Shown here: positions 12,961 through 23,966 of the stretch, piece by piece
Numbering within the stretch: the stretch's first letter is position 1
How the letters are laid out: each line of letters starts with the position of its first letter
From: Sesamum alatum
Lineage: Eukaryota; Streptophyta; Magnoliopsida; Lamiales; Pedaliaceae
DNA: 64,000 nt
Assembly: GCA_034509735.1 (NCBI GenBank)
Contig: JACGWO010000003.1
Coordinates: 1 to 64,000 of the forward strand
Direction: 5' to 3'
The notes under the pieces: model-generated
The model's input: the letters and a program-made list of their open reading frames with translations, nothing else
Database searches by the model: none
What the model was told of the DNA's origin: nothing
Program-made: the position numbers and the translations under genes

Positions 12961-15884
12961 GCAACGACAAACTCCTTTAAACAAGTTTAGACACTAATTT
13001 TTATCTTTTGCCATATCGAGGGCTTGGAGAACCTTCATAATCAATCGTACGTCGGATACATGCCTAATACTCAACACAATCGTAGGAAACATTGTTTTCA
13101 GTCCTTATCATTGACTGATAGATGACTCATTTTTTGGCTATATATATTCGTATTGACTCTAATAATCAATATTAAAGCCACTCTTCGATTATATGACTAG
13201 GACGCACTAGGACTACATCTAGGTGGACTCAGCTTTGTACCTTTGCGCAACGACAAACTCCTTTAAACAAGTTTAGGCACTAATGCACTTTTATCTTTGC
13301 CGTATAGGGCTTGGAGAACCTTATAATCAATCCTACGTCCGGATGCATGCCTAATACTCAACACAAATCGTAGGAACATTTTGTGTTTTCAATCCTTATC
13401 ATTGACTGATAGATGACATAAATATATTCGTATTGACTCTAATAATCAATATTAAAGCCACTTTTCGATTATATGACTAGGACTCCATCTTATTCAACAT
13501 AAAAATTGCACTAGGACTACATCTAGAAAACTCTTTTGAGCCATGGACTCAGCTTTGTACCTTTGCAACGACAAACTCCTTTAAACAAGTTTAGACACTA
13601 ATGCACTTTTATCTTTGCCATATCGAGGGCTTGGAGAACCTTGTCCGGATACATGCCTAATACTCAACCAATCGTAGGAAACATTTGTGTTTTCAGTCCT
13701 TATCATTGACTGATAGATGACTCATTTTTTGCTATAAATATATTCGTATTGACTCTAATAATCAATATTAAAGCCACTCTTCGATTATACGACTAGGACT
13801 CCATCTTATTCAACATAAAACGCACTAGTACATTTTGAACACTCTATCGAGTCATGGACTCAGCTTTGTACCTTTTTCGCAACGACAAACTCCTTTAAAC
13901 AAGTTTAGACACTAATGCACTTTTATCTTTGCCATATCGAGGGCTTGGAGAACCTTGGTAATCAATCGTATGTTGATACATGCCTAATATCAACACAATC
14001 GTAGGAAATCATTGTGTTTTCAGTCCTTTCATTGACTGATAGATGACTCATTTTTGGCTATAAATATATTCGTATTGACTCTAATAATCAATATTAAAGC
14101 CACTCTTCGATTATACGACTAGGACTCCATCTCATTTCAACATAAAAATGCACTAGGACAACATCTAGAACACTCTTTTGAGTCATGGACTCAGCTTTGT
14201 ACCTTTGCGCAACGACAAACTCCTTTAAACAAGTTTAGACACTAATGCACTTTTATCTTTGCCATATCGAGGGCTTGGAGAACTTCATAATCAATCGTAC
14301 GTTTGGATACATGCCTAATACTCAACACAATCGTAGGAAACATTTTGTGTTTTCAGTTTTATGATTGACTGATAGATGACTCTTTTTCGCTATAAATATA
14401 TTCGTATTGACTATAATAATCAATATTAAAGCCACTCTTCGATTATACGACTTGGACTCCATCCATTCACCATAAAATGCACTAGGACTACATTTAGAAC
14501 ACTCTTTGAGCCATGGACTCAGCTTTGTACCTTTTGCAACGACAAACTCCTTTAAACCAGTTTAGACACTAATGCACTTTTATCTTTGCCATATCGAGGG
14601 CTTGCGAGAACCGTATCATAATATTCAACACAATCGGGAGGAATCTTGTGCTTTCAGTCTTATCATTGACTGAAAGATGACGGCCATAAATATATCACTA
14701 TTTACTCTAATAATCAATAATTAAAGCCACTTTTCGATTAAATGAATAGGGACGCACTTCTGAGCCATGGACTTCGCTTTGTACCTTTGCGCAACGACAA
14801 ACTCCTTTAACAAGTTTAGACACTAATGCACTTTTATCTTTGCCGTATCGAGGGCTTGGAGAACCTTTATAATCAATCGTACGTCCGGATGCATGCCTAA
14901 TACTCAACAAATCGTAGGAAACATTTTGTGTTTTCAGTCCTTATCATTGACTGATAGATAACTCGCTTTTTTCTATTAATATATTCGTATCGACTCTAAT
15001 AATCAATATTAAAGCCACTCTTCGATTATACGACTAGGACTCCATCTTATTCAACATAAAATGCACTAGGACTACATTTAGAACACTCTTTCGAGCCATG
15101 GACTCAGCTTTCTACCTTTTTCGCAACGACAAACTCCTTTAAACAAGTTTAGACACTAATGCACTTTTTATCTTTGCCATATCGAGGGCTTGGAGAACCT
15201 TCATAATCAAATCGTATGACGGATACATGCCTAATACTCAACCAATCGTAGGAATCACCTTGTGCTTTCAGTCCTTATCATTGAATGATAGATGACTCAT
15301 TTTGTAGCTATAAATATATTCGTATTGACTCTAATAATCAATATTAAACCACTCTTGATTATAAGACTAGGAATCCATCTTATTTCAACATAAAAATGCA
15401 CTAGGACTAACATCTCGAACACTTTTAGCATGCACTCAGCTTTGTACCTTTGCCCAACGACAAACTTCTTTAAACGAAGTTTAGACACTAATGCCTTTTA
15501 ACTCTGCCATATGAGGGCTTGGAACCTTCATAATCAATCGTACGTCCGGATACATGCCTAATAGTCAACACAATCATAGGAACACTTTTGTGTTTTCAGT
15601 GTTTATATTGACTGATAGATGACTCATTTCTAGTTATTATATTCGTATCGACTCTAATAATCAATATTAAAGCCACTCTTCGATTATACGACTAGGACTC
15701 CATCTTATTCAATAAAAATTGCACTAGGACTACATCTAGAACTCTCGTTTGAGCCACGGACACAACTTTGTACCTTTGCGCAACGACAAACTCCCTTTAA
15801 ACAAGTTTAGACACTAATGCACTTTTATCTTTGCCATATTGAGGGCTTTGGTCAACCTTCCGTAATCAATCGTACGTCCGATAC

Positions 15885-16010
15885 ATGCCTAATCTCAACA
15901 TTAGAGGATACATGCCTAATGGACTAGGACTGCACTGATCAAGTACCTGTGCGCAGATTTCGAAGGTGGTTCGGATTGCTTTCAGCCCTTATCATTGAAT
16001 AGATGACTCA
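15885..16010 (+). repeat. Rearranged satellite patch with non-canonical bases
   Basis: Within about 120 bp, 'ACATGCCTAAT' is used twice and joined to 'GGACTAGGACTGCACT', then to 'CCTGTGCGCAGATTTCG' and a stretch with no clear satellite counterpart (15960-15980), before the normal end of a monomer. It looks like several breakpoints inside one monomer. Confidence 0.6.
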
Positions 16011-16889
16011 TATAAATATATCGTATCGACTCTAATAAAAAATATTAAAGCCACTCTTCGATTATACGACTAGGACTCCATCTTATTCACATAAAATGCA
16101 CTAGGACTACATCTAGAACACTCGTTTTGAGCCATGGACTCAGCTTTGTACTTTGCGCAACGACAAACTCCTTTAAACGAAGTTTAGACACTAATTCACT
16201 TTTATCTTTGCCATATTCGAGGGCTTGGTCAAACCTTCGTAATCAATCGTACGTCCGGATGCATGCCTAATATCAACATAACGTAGGAAACACCTTTTGT
16301 GTTTTCAGTCCTTATCATTGACTGAGAGATAACTCATTTTGCTATAAATATATTCGTATTGACTCTAATAATCAATATTAAAAGCAACTCTTCGATTAAC
16401 GACTAGGACTCCATCTTATTCAACATAAAATTGCACTAGTACTACATCTAGAACACTCGTTTCGAGCCATGGACTCAGCTTTGTATTTTCGCAAACGACA
16501 AACTCCTTTAAACAAGGAATTTAGACACTAATGCATTTTATCTTTGCCATATCGAGGGCTTGGAGAACCTTCATAATCAATCGTATGACGTTCGGATAAA
16601 AGCCTAATACAACACAATCGTAGGAAACACCTTGTGCTTTCAGTCCTTATCATTGACTGATAGATGACTCATTTTTGACTATAAATATATTCGTATCGAC
16701 TCTAATAATTAATATTAAAACATTATATGACTATCTTATTCAACATAAAAATGCACTAGGACTACATCTAGAACAATCTCTTTTGAGCCATGGACACAGC
16801 TTTGTACCTGTGCGCAACGACAAACTCCTTTAAACAAGAATTTAGTCACTAATTCACTTTTTATCTTTGCCGTATCGAGGGCTTGGAGA

Positions 16890-16990
16890 GACTGATGGTC
16901 ACGTAAGGGACCAGCTATCAAAACGAAAAGCGAAGACTACGGTCACAGACGATGGCGTTCACAGCGGATTAGTGTGATACTAGTGATTAG
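16890..16990 (-). other. Unassigned junction segment between satellite and viral leader (left)
   Basis: Satellite ends at '...GGCTTGGAGAG' and the next about 80 bases ('ACTGATGGTCACGTAAGG' onward) match neither the satellite nor a viral domain I know. The same sequence, mirrored, sits at 23950-24047. It may be distal viral leader or filler DNA captured at the junction. I saw no Met-tRNA primer-binding site (TGGTATCAGAGC) in it. Confidence 0.5.
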
Positions 16991-17046
16991 TGTAATACTA
17001 GGGTACCAATAGATAGGAAGCAGAAGAGATAGATAAAAAGAGAGGT

Positions 17047-17052
17047 TTTATT
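17047..17052 (-). terminator. Viral poly(A) signal AATAAA, left copy
   Basis: The reverse complement of TTTATT reads AATAAA, followed on the minus strand by ACCTCTCTTT, as in the right copy at 23891. It lies just over 100 nt downstream of the (decayed) TATA position. Poly(A) signals close behind the 35S-type start are a known feature of plant pararetroviruses. Confidence 0.65.
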
Positions 17053-17129
17053 ATCACAAGAACAAAACTTACAATACTTATGAAAGTAATATTACAAAGA
17101 TAGTAACAAGGCTGAGTTTCTGAGATGCC

Positions 17130-17285
17130 TCTCTCGGACCTATGCTACTCTCCTTTTAATTATGGAGGGAGAATACTCGGGAGACCAGCATAAATCTCCT
17201 GAAGATATCTGAAGATAAGAGAATCTTATCTTCAAAGATATGAGAATCTACTTTAAGTCACTTCCGCATCATCTTTACGTCAATG
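17130..17285 (-). promoter_or_regulatory. Viral 35S-type promoter, left copy, TATA box decayed
   Basis: The minus strand holds a TGACGTAA bZIP/as-1-type motif at 17275-17282 and a perfect hairpin GAAGATAAGA-GAA-TCTTATCTTC around 17211-17234. Where the right copy has CTTATAAAAGG, this copy reads ATAATTAAAAGG, so the TATA box is damaged. The promoter would drive transcription toward the left satellite array. It is homologous to the better preserved copy at 23656-23810. Confidence 0.6.
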
Positions 17286-17357
17286 GAGAGAATCTTTACT
17301 ATTGCTTGAACAGTAGTTTGTCTTCAATCAATGGACTCTTTGAAGTTGGCCTTTGTG

Positions 17358-18564
17358 CTACTGATAAGGATCCTGAGCATCTTGCATAGGATCAGAGTGT
17401 TCTGTGTTCTGGCTCATCATTTCTTCGTCCTTGTCATCTGATGACTCGAGCAATTCTTTGATTTGATTTTTCAAGTCCTTCTTTGATGCACTTGAAAGCA
17501 ATTCCTTCAATACCTCAGAGATTTCCTTTTTTGGACTTTGTTGATTTAGTCGGTGTAATCGGTTTCCAGGTCAATAATCCCTCGTACAGAGAAGACTGAG
17601 TCTTTGAAGAATTCAAATTTATCCCACCATTTAATAAGTATCCTTCTTCCTACATAGGGAATATTTTCAAAGACTTTCTCCTAACTTTTGAAATGTTCTT
17701 TTTGATACAACTACATCCCACCGAATAATCCATGGTATTTGATAAAGAGCGGTAAACATAAGCCCATGAGCTTACATGGACACATTGGTCTTGACAAAGT
17801 CTTCATAAATCAATCTAATTTTATGTGGTAAAATAATAGGATATAATCCCCAATTAGCAAACCAACATATGAACCATTGAGGGAAATTAAGTGTCTTAAG
17901 TTCTTTGAACTGCAGAAACCAGCTATGTTTTCTTTGTCTATTTTCGTAGCAGAGGGCGATGTCCCACACTTTGATATAATCAAAATAATTGAAATATAAC
18001 TTATTCCTATGAGGATACTTGGTATCAGGCACAATTTCTTTAAATCGATACAAATCTCCTTCCCATTGTTCAGGGGTTATAACTTTGATAATATAAGCTT
18101 TTGAGAAAGCCCATTCTCCACCAGATCTTATGGTGGAATCAAATTGCACTGATCCAGTATATGTTAATATTTCTTGATAATACAAGAAGTCTTTCGGATA
18201 GAGGAAAGGGTCTGTAAAATTTTTTAGATAGAAGTTCATTACTTCTTCTGAGGACAAATGCATATATTTTCCTTCAATCAGGAGATATCCAATTAGTGGA
18301 GATTGGAATATAGGGATAAACATATTCTTTCGCGGAAGCAGATTTTACTGCTATTTTGTAGGCATCTTCTCTGAGCCTCTCTTCTTCAGGAACAGCTTTT
18401 AAAGCTTCTTCTCTTAACGTTTTACTGTCCTTTTCAAAGGCCAGTTTATATGGTTGAAATTTATTTAGGTTAATATTACCTTTGCTGGATGACGCTCTAT
18501 CTTTGTTCATTGGCTTTCCCTGCAAAAATTCACGAGTTAAAAAATCAGGTAAGGAGTTATGTGA
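17358..18564 (-). pseudogene. C-terminal pararetroviral ORF downstream of RNase H (function unknown)
   Basis: The reading starts just after the RNase H region, includes the MNKDRASSSKG segment near 18508, and shifts frame near 18320. It continues through an aromatic-rich domain (17772-18323) with a W-x2-F pattern, 'FPQWFICWF' and 'YPIILPHK', then ends in an acidic tail (near 17358-17460, 'ELLESSDDKDEEMM') and a TAG at 17358-17360. A TAA at 17772-17774 interrupts it; the right arm has a lysine codon there, so the stop is younger than the duplication. A similar tryptophan-rich C-terminal protein is known to me from plant endogenous pararetroviruses, but without an assigned role. It is probably the end of a polyprotein or a separate downstream ORF. 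It is a broken copy. Confidence 0.72.
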
Positions 18565-19790
18565 TCATTTAATAAACTCAATATCAAAATCGAATACAGA
18601 TAATATGGCTTGCCACCTAGCAAGATTTGTTTCGAAGCTAAATTTTTAACATCCTTTTTGTAATATTTCTTTTGCAGATTTGCAATCTACTCGTAACAAA
18701 AATTTTGATTTAATAAATCACTTTCGAATTTTTGAATGCACAGAACAATAGACAAAATCTCCTTTTTAACCGTAGAGTAATTAACTCTAGGTCCTCTCCA
18801 TACTCCCGAGGTGAAACCTTACTAATGATTCTTTATCATTAATCCTTTGTTTAAGTATTCCTCCATATCCTACATCGGAAGCATCGGTCTCAACAATTTT
18901 GAAGGCATCTGGGTTTGAAATTGCAAGACAAGGGATTTCTTTATTTCTTGCTTTAATTTTTCTAACAACATTAGTGTGTTCGGTGCTCCAAATTGGAGGA
19001 TTTTTCTTGAGTCTCTCAAATAACGGTTTAGCATCATAAGCCGAATCTTTATAAAATTCAGCAACATAATTTAGACTTCCAAGAAACCTTTGTAGTTGAT
19101 TTTTATCCTTGATTTCATCAGGAAATTTTTCAGCAAATATTATAGCTCGATCTATAGGGAAGATAGTTCCTTCTCTAATAATATGCCCTAAGAAATTTTT
19201 TCAGTCTGAAAGAGTTTAATCTTTTTGGCAGAAACAACTAATCCTGCTCTCACAACAACATCTACGAATATTTTAGATGTTTAAAATGTTGTTCAATAGA
19301 TTCTGAAAATATTAGGACATCATCTATATAGACTATTGTAAATGCCGTATAAGCATTAAATATGTCATTCATAATCCTTTGAAATTCAGAAGGGGGCATT
19401 CTTAAGTCCGAAAGGCATAACGTTCCATTCATAATGGCCAAAAGGGACAGTGAAAGCTGTCTTATAAACGATCTTCTTCTTTTATTTGGATTTGCAAAAA
19501 TCCTGATTTCATATCAAATTTTGACATAACTTTAGCTGAATAAAGCCTATTCAAAAGGTCCTTTTTGTTTGGAATTGGGTACCTTATCCACCTTAAAGCT
19601 TTGTTTAGAGGTTTGTAGTTTATTACTAACTTGGGAACGCCCTCTTTCAAGTTCTGCTGCATTTTCTACATAAAGGCAAGGACAACTCCAAGGACTATGG
19701 GATGGCCTTATAAGTTTTTTAAGTAATAATTCCTCTATTTCCTTTTGCATATTTCTAAATGTCTAGGCCCCATGGCAATGGGTCTAGCTT
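18565..19790 (-). pseudogene. Reverse transcriptase and RNase H, broken
   Basis: RT copies the viral RNA into DNA, and RNase H removes the RNA strand. On the minus strand the order is an N-terminal RT part ('LIRPSHSPWSCP', near 19680-19710), the motif A region ('FDMKSGFLQIQI', near 19485-19518), the catalytic YIDD box at 19319-19330, a central part near 18870-19067, and the conserved end of RNase H ('ARWQAIL', near 18602-18622). The family norm is one continuous frame. Here it is split into several frames, with a TGA at 18565-18567 immediately after the RNase H end. I infer inactivation, although some frameshifts could be sequencing error because they sit in A/T runs. Confidence 0.87.
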
Positions 19791-20049
19791 TTAGTGGGAA
19801 TCTGATTTTCTTTAAAATCAGCCTCATAAAGGTAAAGACACACATGTTTTTTCCTTTCCCAGAAGGCATTAGGAATATTTGAGCAGATTGTTTTTTCTAT
19901 ATAAGATTGTAAATCCTTGATTTTATTTTGTAAATAAGGAGAAGAAATTTTTTTCTTTTAATTTTTTATAACTATTCTCTTTGGATAAAGAGTTTAAAAA
20001 GTTTTCTTTTCTTTCAATTGTTTTTTTGAATTAAGTCTATCTCATGATA

Positions 20050-20460
20050 TTTTGGCTGAGTGACAAAAATTGAACTTTAATTCATTTCCTTTTACTACAC
20101 TTGTAATTCCTTCTTTGGGATACTTCTTTGATTGGATAAGCATGTGAAGAAAAGGATTTTCCTAATATCACGTCAATGAGAGGAGATTTTTTACCATTAT
20201 AAATGGCATTTCTAGGCAAATTCCTTTATTACAAACAACGTGTTTTGTAATTTAATATTTCACTAGTAATTTCCTTCCATCTGCTGCGTTAAGGACTTCA
20301 GTTGTTTTTGAAAAAATACCTAGAGGGTACTAACCCTTCATTAATGCAGTTTAAATCTGCCCCTGAATCTATCATGGCAATAGCCGAAAAATAATATTCT
20401 TTATGCACAACAATAGTAACCTTGGTGTGCCATTTATGGGTTATAACTCTGTCATCATAT
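20050..20460 (-). pseudogene. Pararetroviral aspartic protease, broken
   Basis: The minus strand carries the active-site motif D-S-G-A at 20358-20369, preceded by 'YYFSAIAMI' and followed by 'DLNCINEGLVPS', the usual pararetroviral arrangement. The protease would cut the viral polyprotein into coat protein and RT. It lies between the CCHC knuckle and the RT as in other Caulimoviridae. The frame does not stay open across the roughly 130 residues expected, and the link to the RT domain (19790-20050) is broken by stops. Confidence 0.78.
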
Positions 20461-21125
20461 TAACAAAAGTTAAAGAGTTCTAACTCTTCTTTTTGCAATA
20501 ATTCTTCTTTTTCAATTCTTATTTCTTCCTCGTTATCACTAGATGAATAATTATGAGATTTAATCTCAAGAGCAGAACTCTAGATTTATAGTTCCTTAGT
20601 ATTTCTTGTTTTAGGATTTTTACTTCATGTCTTAATTCTGCCGGTAGAGGCTTCTGTATGTAGAAGTAGATACATTAGAAGTTTTTTAACTCTATTCATT
20701 ATTTCTTTAAAATTTATAAGCTTCCGGCTCTTTTATCTTTAATTCTTTCTCAGATTTTCGGTCTTTATAAGATTCTAAATATTTTTTGTAACATTTCCTT
20801 TTTCCTCGTCCGGATCAGGAATTTTATCTATAAGATCTAAGAATAAAACTTTCCTCTTTTGTTAATACAAATAATCCGTTAGCATGACATAAAGCTTTAT
20901 AATAGTCAAAATTTCCTTCACCCACTATTGGATTCATCGTTTTCTGATCCATCATTTTTCTGATTTATCAGATTCTTCATTGTTTTCATCTTCAGAATTT
21001 ATTTCTGTTATAACAGCATAATTTCAAATTTTTCATCTTCTAGTTCTGATTCTTCTATAAGAAGCTTTTGTAACGCAGTTTTAAGATCTTCATCTATATC
21101 AAGATTTAGAATTCTTCTTTTCATC
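20460..21125 (-). pseudogene. Linker between CCHC knuckle and protease, low complexity, broken
   Basis: On the minus strand this stretch encodes fragments rich in Glu, Asp, Ser, Asn and Lys (for example 'LIEESELEDEKFE' near 21040-21080). This matches the charged linker often seen between coat protein and protease. No domain is visible. Several frames alternate because of small indels. Confidence 0.5.
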
Positions 21126-21127
21126 TT

Positions 21128-21178
21128 ACATTTATTAGCATAATGTCTGGGGAACGACATTTCCAACATATTGGAATT
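21128..21178 (-). pseudogene. CCHC zinc knuckle of the coat protein, one-base frameshift
   Basis: CWKC is encoded at 21167-21178 (minus), and the remaining His and Cys positions of the C-x2-C-x4-H-x4-C knuckle lie downstream, ending at 21128-21130. One base is missing between the second Cys and the His, so the two halves fall in different frames. The knuckle binds viral RNA during packaging in Caulimoviridae and confirms the coat-protein assignment. Confidence 0.78.
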
Positions 21179-21179
21179 C

Positions 21180-22200
21180 TTTTTGTTTTAGGAGGATTTT
21201 CTCTTTCTTTTTCCTATACTCTTTTCTTGGAGGATTTCCTTCTACATTAGTTCCTTTTTCTTATAATAGCGTTTTTTATTAGAGGTTTTATAACTCTTTT
21301 TCTTCTTAATCTAGTGGTTACTGGGTGTTACCCTATTTGTTCACAGAAGTCTCCAAGAACTCTTTTTTCCATAAATTTTCTCCTTCTGGATTTGCTTATG
21401 TAATTTTATTTCATTACCAGACACATTCCTTCAGCTACGATTTCTGAAGCAAGATCACCCATAGGTAATAGAGATGATATGGTATAATACCTTGATGTTT
21501 TTGTTTTATGCGGTTTTTAACCCTTTCTGCAAAGAAATGAGGGAGTCCTAATAAGAACTTTTCTTTCCAAAACTCATGTTGACATCTTCTCTAGTAAAAT
21601 ATTTTAGAGAAAAAGACATCTTTGTACCATTTAAAATGGGATAAGCTGGGACATTTTAAGTTCATTAAGTTGTTCCTGGGTTTTGTCTAATTGTAATGAA
21701 GTACTTCCCTATAAAGTCGTTTAGCTATAGTATAAATCAAAGTGTTAACACAATCCGTTACTTGGCTATTGTTTTCTAATTTTACTGCATTTAATATATG
21801 CAATTTTGCTTCATCAGATAGGTGAAAATCCCACCAACCTTTAAGTTGAGTCTGTAAATCTTGAATTATAGCTTTAGCTATTTCAGAGTCAGATTTCCTT
21901 TAGGCGACAGGCAGTAGCATACATAGTGATATAATGTAATTTTGTTTGTAATTTGATACTCAGTATGCCCATCAATATTCCATTCATGAATGGAAGTTCC
22001 GTCAAACGAACAGCCCCAGATAAATAATTTTCTTGTTCTTTGCTATCAGAAGGTCACTGGGGAGTTGGCCTATGATAATAAGGCTTCCTATTATTGTTAA
22101 TTTCCAAAATCCAATTTTATTGAGCTCATACGGTTCTTGTTGTAATTCTTTTCTGAACATTTCTTCTAACTGATCTATCTCTTGGTCAGAATTCCATCTT
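21180..22200 (-). pseudogene. Pararetroviral coat protein, broken
   Basis: The minus strand contains, in separate frames, pieces typical of the Caulimoviridae capsid core: an Lxx-LNELK segment near 21650, a 'W-K-E-K-F-L-L-G-L-P-H-F-F-A-E' type segment near 21530-21590, and 'GIIPY' near 21479-21498. The CCHC knuckle follows. Stops and frameshifts occur about every 50-100 residues. The capsid forms the virion shell; nothing here could make a complete one. The assignment rests on motif order and the knuckle, not on an intact ORF. Confidence 0.72.
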
Positions 22201-22822
22201 CCTTTTCGGAATTATTCTCTTGTGCTCCAGTAAGAGGGGCTATATCTCTTGTCTTTTATCCAAGGTTTTTTAACCTTTTTTAATATTCTTCTTCCAGAAC
22301 CTCAGAATCTTCAGAGGCTTTTAATTTTAACATTAATTTTTTCAAAGGTAATGGTTTGAATAAAACCTTTTCTTTTTCAATAGTCTTACTAAGTTTGGGC
22401 AACTCGGTAATGATCTTTATAAAGATATTTATTAACATGCTGCTCTATTCTGTTAAGGCTGCCTTCCGATAGTTTGTAAAGACAAATTTTGTATAGTTGT
22501 TATGTTCTATTGCAGCTTCTATTTTATTATCTTTTCTGTAAGGGGTAGCATTAACCCTCTTCTTTATTGATTTTAATAGACAAAATTAATTTCTGGGGGA
22601 TGAATACTTTTAATAATTTTTCCCTTTGTTGTAATAAAATTCCTGATAGGCAGCATTAATATTAGCAATAATATTCTCATCAGAGAACTTAGGAAAGTTA
22701 TTTTCTCGTTTTCTCTATTTTATAGAAAATATTCATGACTTCAAAGAAGTCTATTTCTTCCTTCATTTTTTTCTTAAAATTTCTTATAGGTTTAAACCAC
22801 TTCTCTTGGCTTTTTGTTGATG
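22200..22822 (-). pseudogene. N-terminal viral polyprotein region upstream of coat protein, truncated
   Basis: Minus-strand fragments are lysine- and glutamate-rich, such as 'FKKKMKEEIDFFEVMNIFYK' near 22730-22790 and 'SLNRIEQHVNKYLYKD' near 22420-22470, with possible coiled-coil character. I see no movement-protein motif. At 22822 the sequence switches to inverted viral 3' DNA, so the rest of the 5' coding region is missing. It may be the end of the movement protein or a separate virion-associated segment; I cannot say which. Confidence 0.5.
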
Positions 22823-23582
22823 GGGCTTTCTCAAAAGCTTATATTATCAAAGTATAACTCCTGAACAATGGGAAGGAGATTTGTATCGATTTAAAGAAAT
22901 TGTGCCTGATACCAAGTATCCTCATAGGAATAAGTTATAATTTCAATTATTTTGATTATATCAAAGCGTGGGACATCGCCCTCTACTACGAAAATAGACA
23001 AAGAAAACATAGCTGGTTTCTGCAGTTCAAAGAACTTAAGACACTTAATTTCCCTCAATGGTTCATATGTTGGTTTGCTAATATGGGGATTATATCCTAT
23101 TATTTTACCACATAAAATTAGATTGATTTATTGAAGACTTTTGTCAAGACCAATGTGTCCATGAAAGCTCATGGGCTTATGTTTACCGCTCTTTATCAAA
23201 TACCATGGGATTCGATGGGATGTTAGTTGTATCAAAAAGAACATTTCAAAAGTTAGGAGAAAAGTCTTGAAAAATATTCCCTATGTAGGAAGAAGGATAC
23301 TTATTAAATGGTGGGATAAATTTGAATTCTTCAAAGACTCAGACTTCTCTGTATGAGGGATTATTGACCTGGAACCGATTACAACCGACTAAAATCAACA
23401 AAGTCCAAAAGGAAAATCTCTGAGGTATTGAAGGAATTGCTTTCAAAGTGCATCAAAGAAGGACTTGAAAAATCAAATCAAAGAATTGCTCGAGTCATCA
23501 CGATGACGAGGACGAAGAAATGATGAGCCAGAACACAGAACACTCTGATCCTATGCAAGATGCTCAGGATCCTTATCAGTAG
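22822..23582 (+). pseudogene. Second, inverted copy of the C-terminal viral ORF (partial)
   Basis: This plus-strand copy matches 17358-18104 and lacks the N-terminal third. It begins within 'AFSKAYIIKV' and includes the 'FPQWFICWFAN' core near 23050-23080, a segment ending 'KWWDKFEFFKD' near 23310-23335, the acidic tail, and a TAG at 23580-23582. It keeps a lysine codon near 23162, where the left copy has a stop. Frameshifts near 22858, 22940 and 23080 break it. It sits directly upstream of the better preserved viral promoter, as expected for a circular viral genome. Confidence 0.75.
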
Positions 23583-23655
23583 CACAAAGGCCAACTTCAA
23601 AGAGTCCATGATTGAAGACAAACTACTGTTCAGCAACAGTAAAGATTCTCTCCAT

Positions 23656-23663
23656 TGACGTAA
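23656..23663 (+). promoter_or_regulatory. TGACGTAA bZIP/as-1-type element, right copy
   Basis: A TGACG core lies about 115 bases upstream of the TATA box. TGACG motifs bound by TGA-type bZIP factors are a known part of the CaMV 35S promoter. The mirrored copy is at 17275-17282. Confidence 0.5.
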
Positions 23664-23703
23664 AAGATGATGGGAAGTGACTTAAAGTAGATTCTCATAT
23701 CTT

Positions 23704-23728
23704 TGAAGATAAGATTCTCTTTATCTTC
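23704..23728 (+). promoter_or_regulatory. GATAAG/CTTATC hairpin in viral promoter
   Basis: An inverted repeat, GAAGATAA ... TTATCTTC, lies between the TGACG motif and the TATA box. The left copy forms a perfect 10-bp-arm hairpin. It also supplies GATA-type motifs on both strands. Confidence 0.45.
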
Positions 23729-23777
23729 AGATATCTTCAGGAGATTTATGCTGGTCTCCCGAGTATTCTCCCCTCCT

Positions 23778-23784
23778 TATAAAA
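23778..23784 (+). promoter_or_regulatory. TATA box of viral 35S-type promoter, right copy
   Basis: TATAAAA within CCTTATAAAAGGAG, followed about 25 bases later by GTCCGAGAGAGG, the likely transcription start. It is intact here and decayed in the left copy. It would direct transcription to the right, into the R-oriented satellite and the F-orientation array beyond. Confidence 0.65.
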
Positions 23785-23890
23785 GGAGAAGTAGCATAGG
23801 TCCGAGAGAGGCATCTCAGAAAACTCAGCCTTGTTACTAATCTTTGTAATATTAACTTTCATAAGTATTGTAAGCTTTGTTCTTGTGATA

Positions 23891-23926
23891 ATAAAACCTC
23901 TCTTTATCTATCTCTTCCTGCTTCCT
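23891..23926 (+). terminator. Viral poly(A) signal and likely cleavage region, right copy
   Basis: AATAAA at 23891-23896 is followed by a C/T-rich stretch ending in CTGCTTCC at 23926. The independent viral fragment at 24490-24615 ends at this same CTGCTTCC, which supports cleavage near here. Confidence 0.6.
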
Positions 23927-23966
23927 ATCTATTTGGTACCCTAGTATCACACTAATCCGCTGTGAA

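Larger units (their letters stand above)
1..16889 (+). repeat. Satellite array, F orientation, about 331-bp monomer
   Basis: Tandem copies of one AT-rich monomer fill this block, roughly 50 in number. The landmark TATAAATATATTCGTATTGA recurs about every 332 bp (for example near 2112, 2446 and 2777). Each monomer also carries CCATGGACTCAGC, TTTGCGCAACGAC, CATATCGAGGGCTTGGAG and a CGTACGTCCGGAT stretch in fixed order. The subfamily here has 'ACTCAGCTTTGTACC' and often 'GGAAACATTTTGTG'. Short open frames inside it are repeated copies of the same satellite translation and not genes. I do not recognise the family by name. Confidence 0.97.
16660..18113 (+). repeat. Left arm of large inverted repeat (satellite plus viral 3' region)
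   Basis: The reverse complement of this arm matches 22822-24300. The viral part (16890-18113) covers leader, poly(A) signal, promoter and C-terminal ORF. The satellite part (about 16660-16889) shares rare variants with the mirrored satellite at 24048-24290: 'CGTATCGACTC', 'CTGTGCGCAACG', 'TTTAGTCACTAATTC', 'AACAATC' before 'TTTTGAGCC', and 'TTTTTGACT' (TTTCTGACT in the mirror). Arms differ by scattered substitutions and indels. The spacer between arms is about 4.7 kb. The outer limit is uncertain because satellite matches satellite everywhere. Confidence 0.88.

Noticed and set aside
1..16889. CRISPR-like array, because of regular repeats.
   Set aside because: Repeats are contiguous 331-bp monomers without distinct spacers, in a eukaryote-type setting.
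23928..23960. Possible Met-tRNA primer-binding site in the viral leader (TTGGTACC...GTATCAC).
   Set aside because: It does not match TGGTATCAGAGC beyond a few bases. The true site may lie in the missing viral part.
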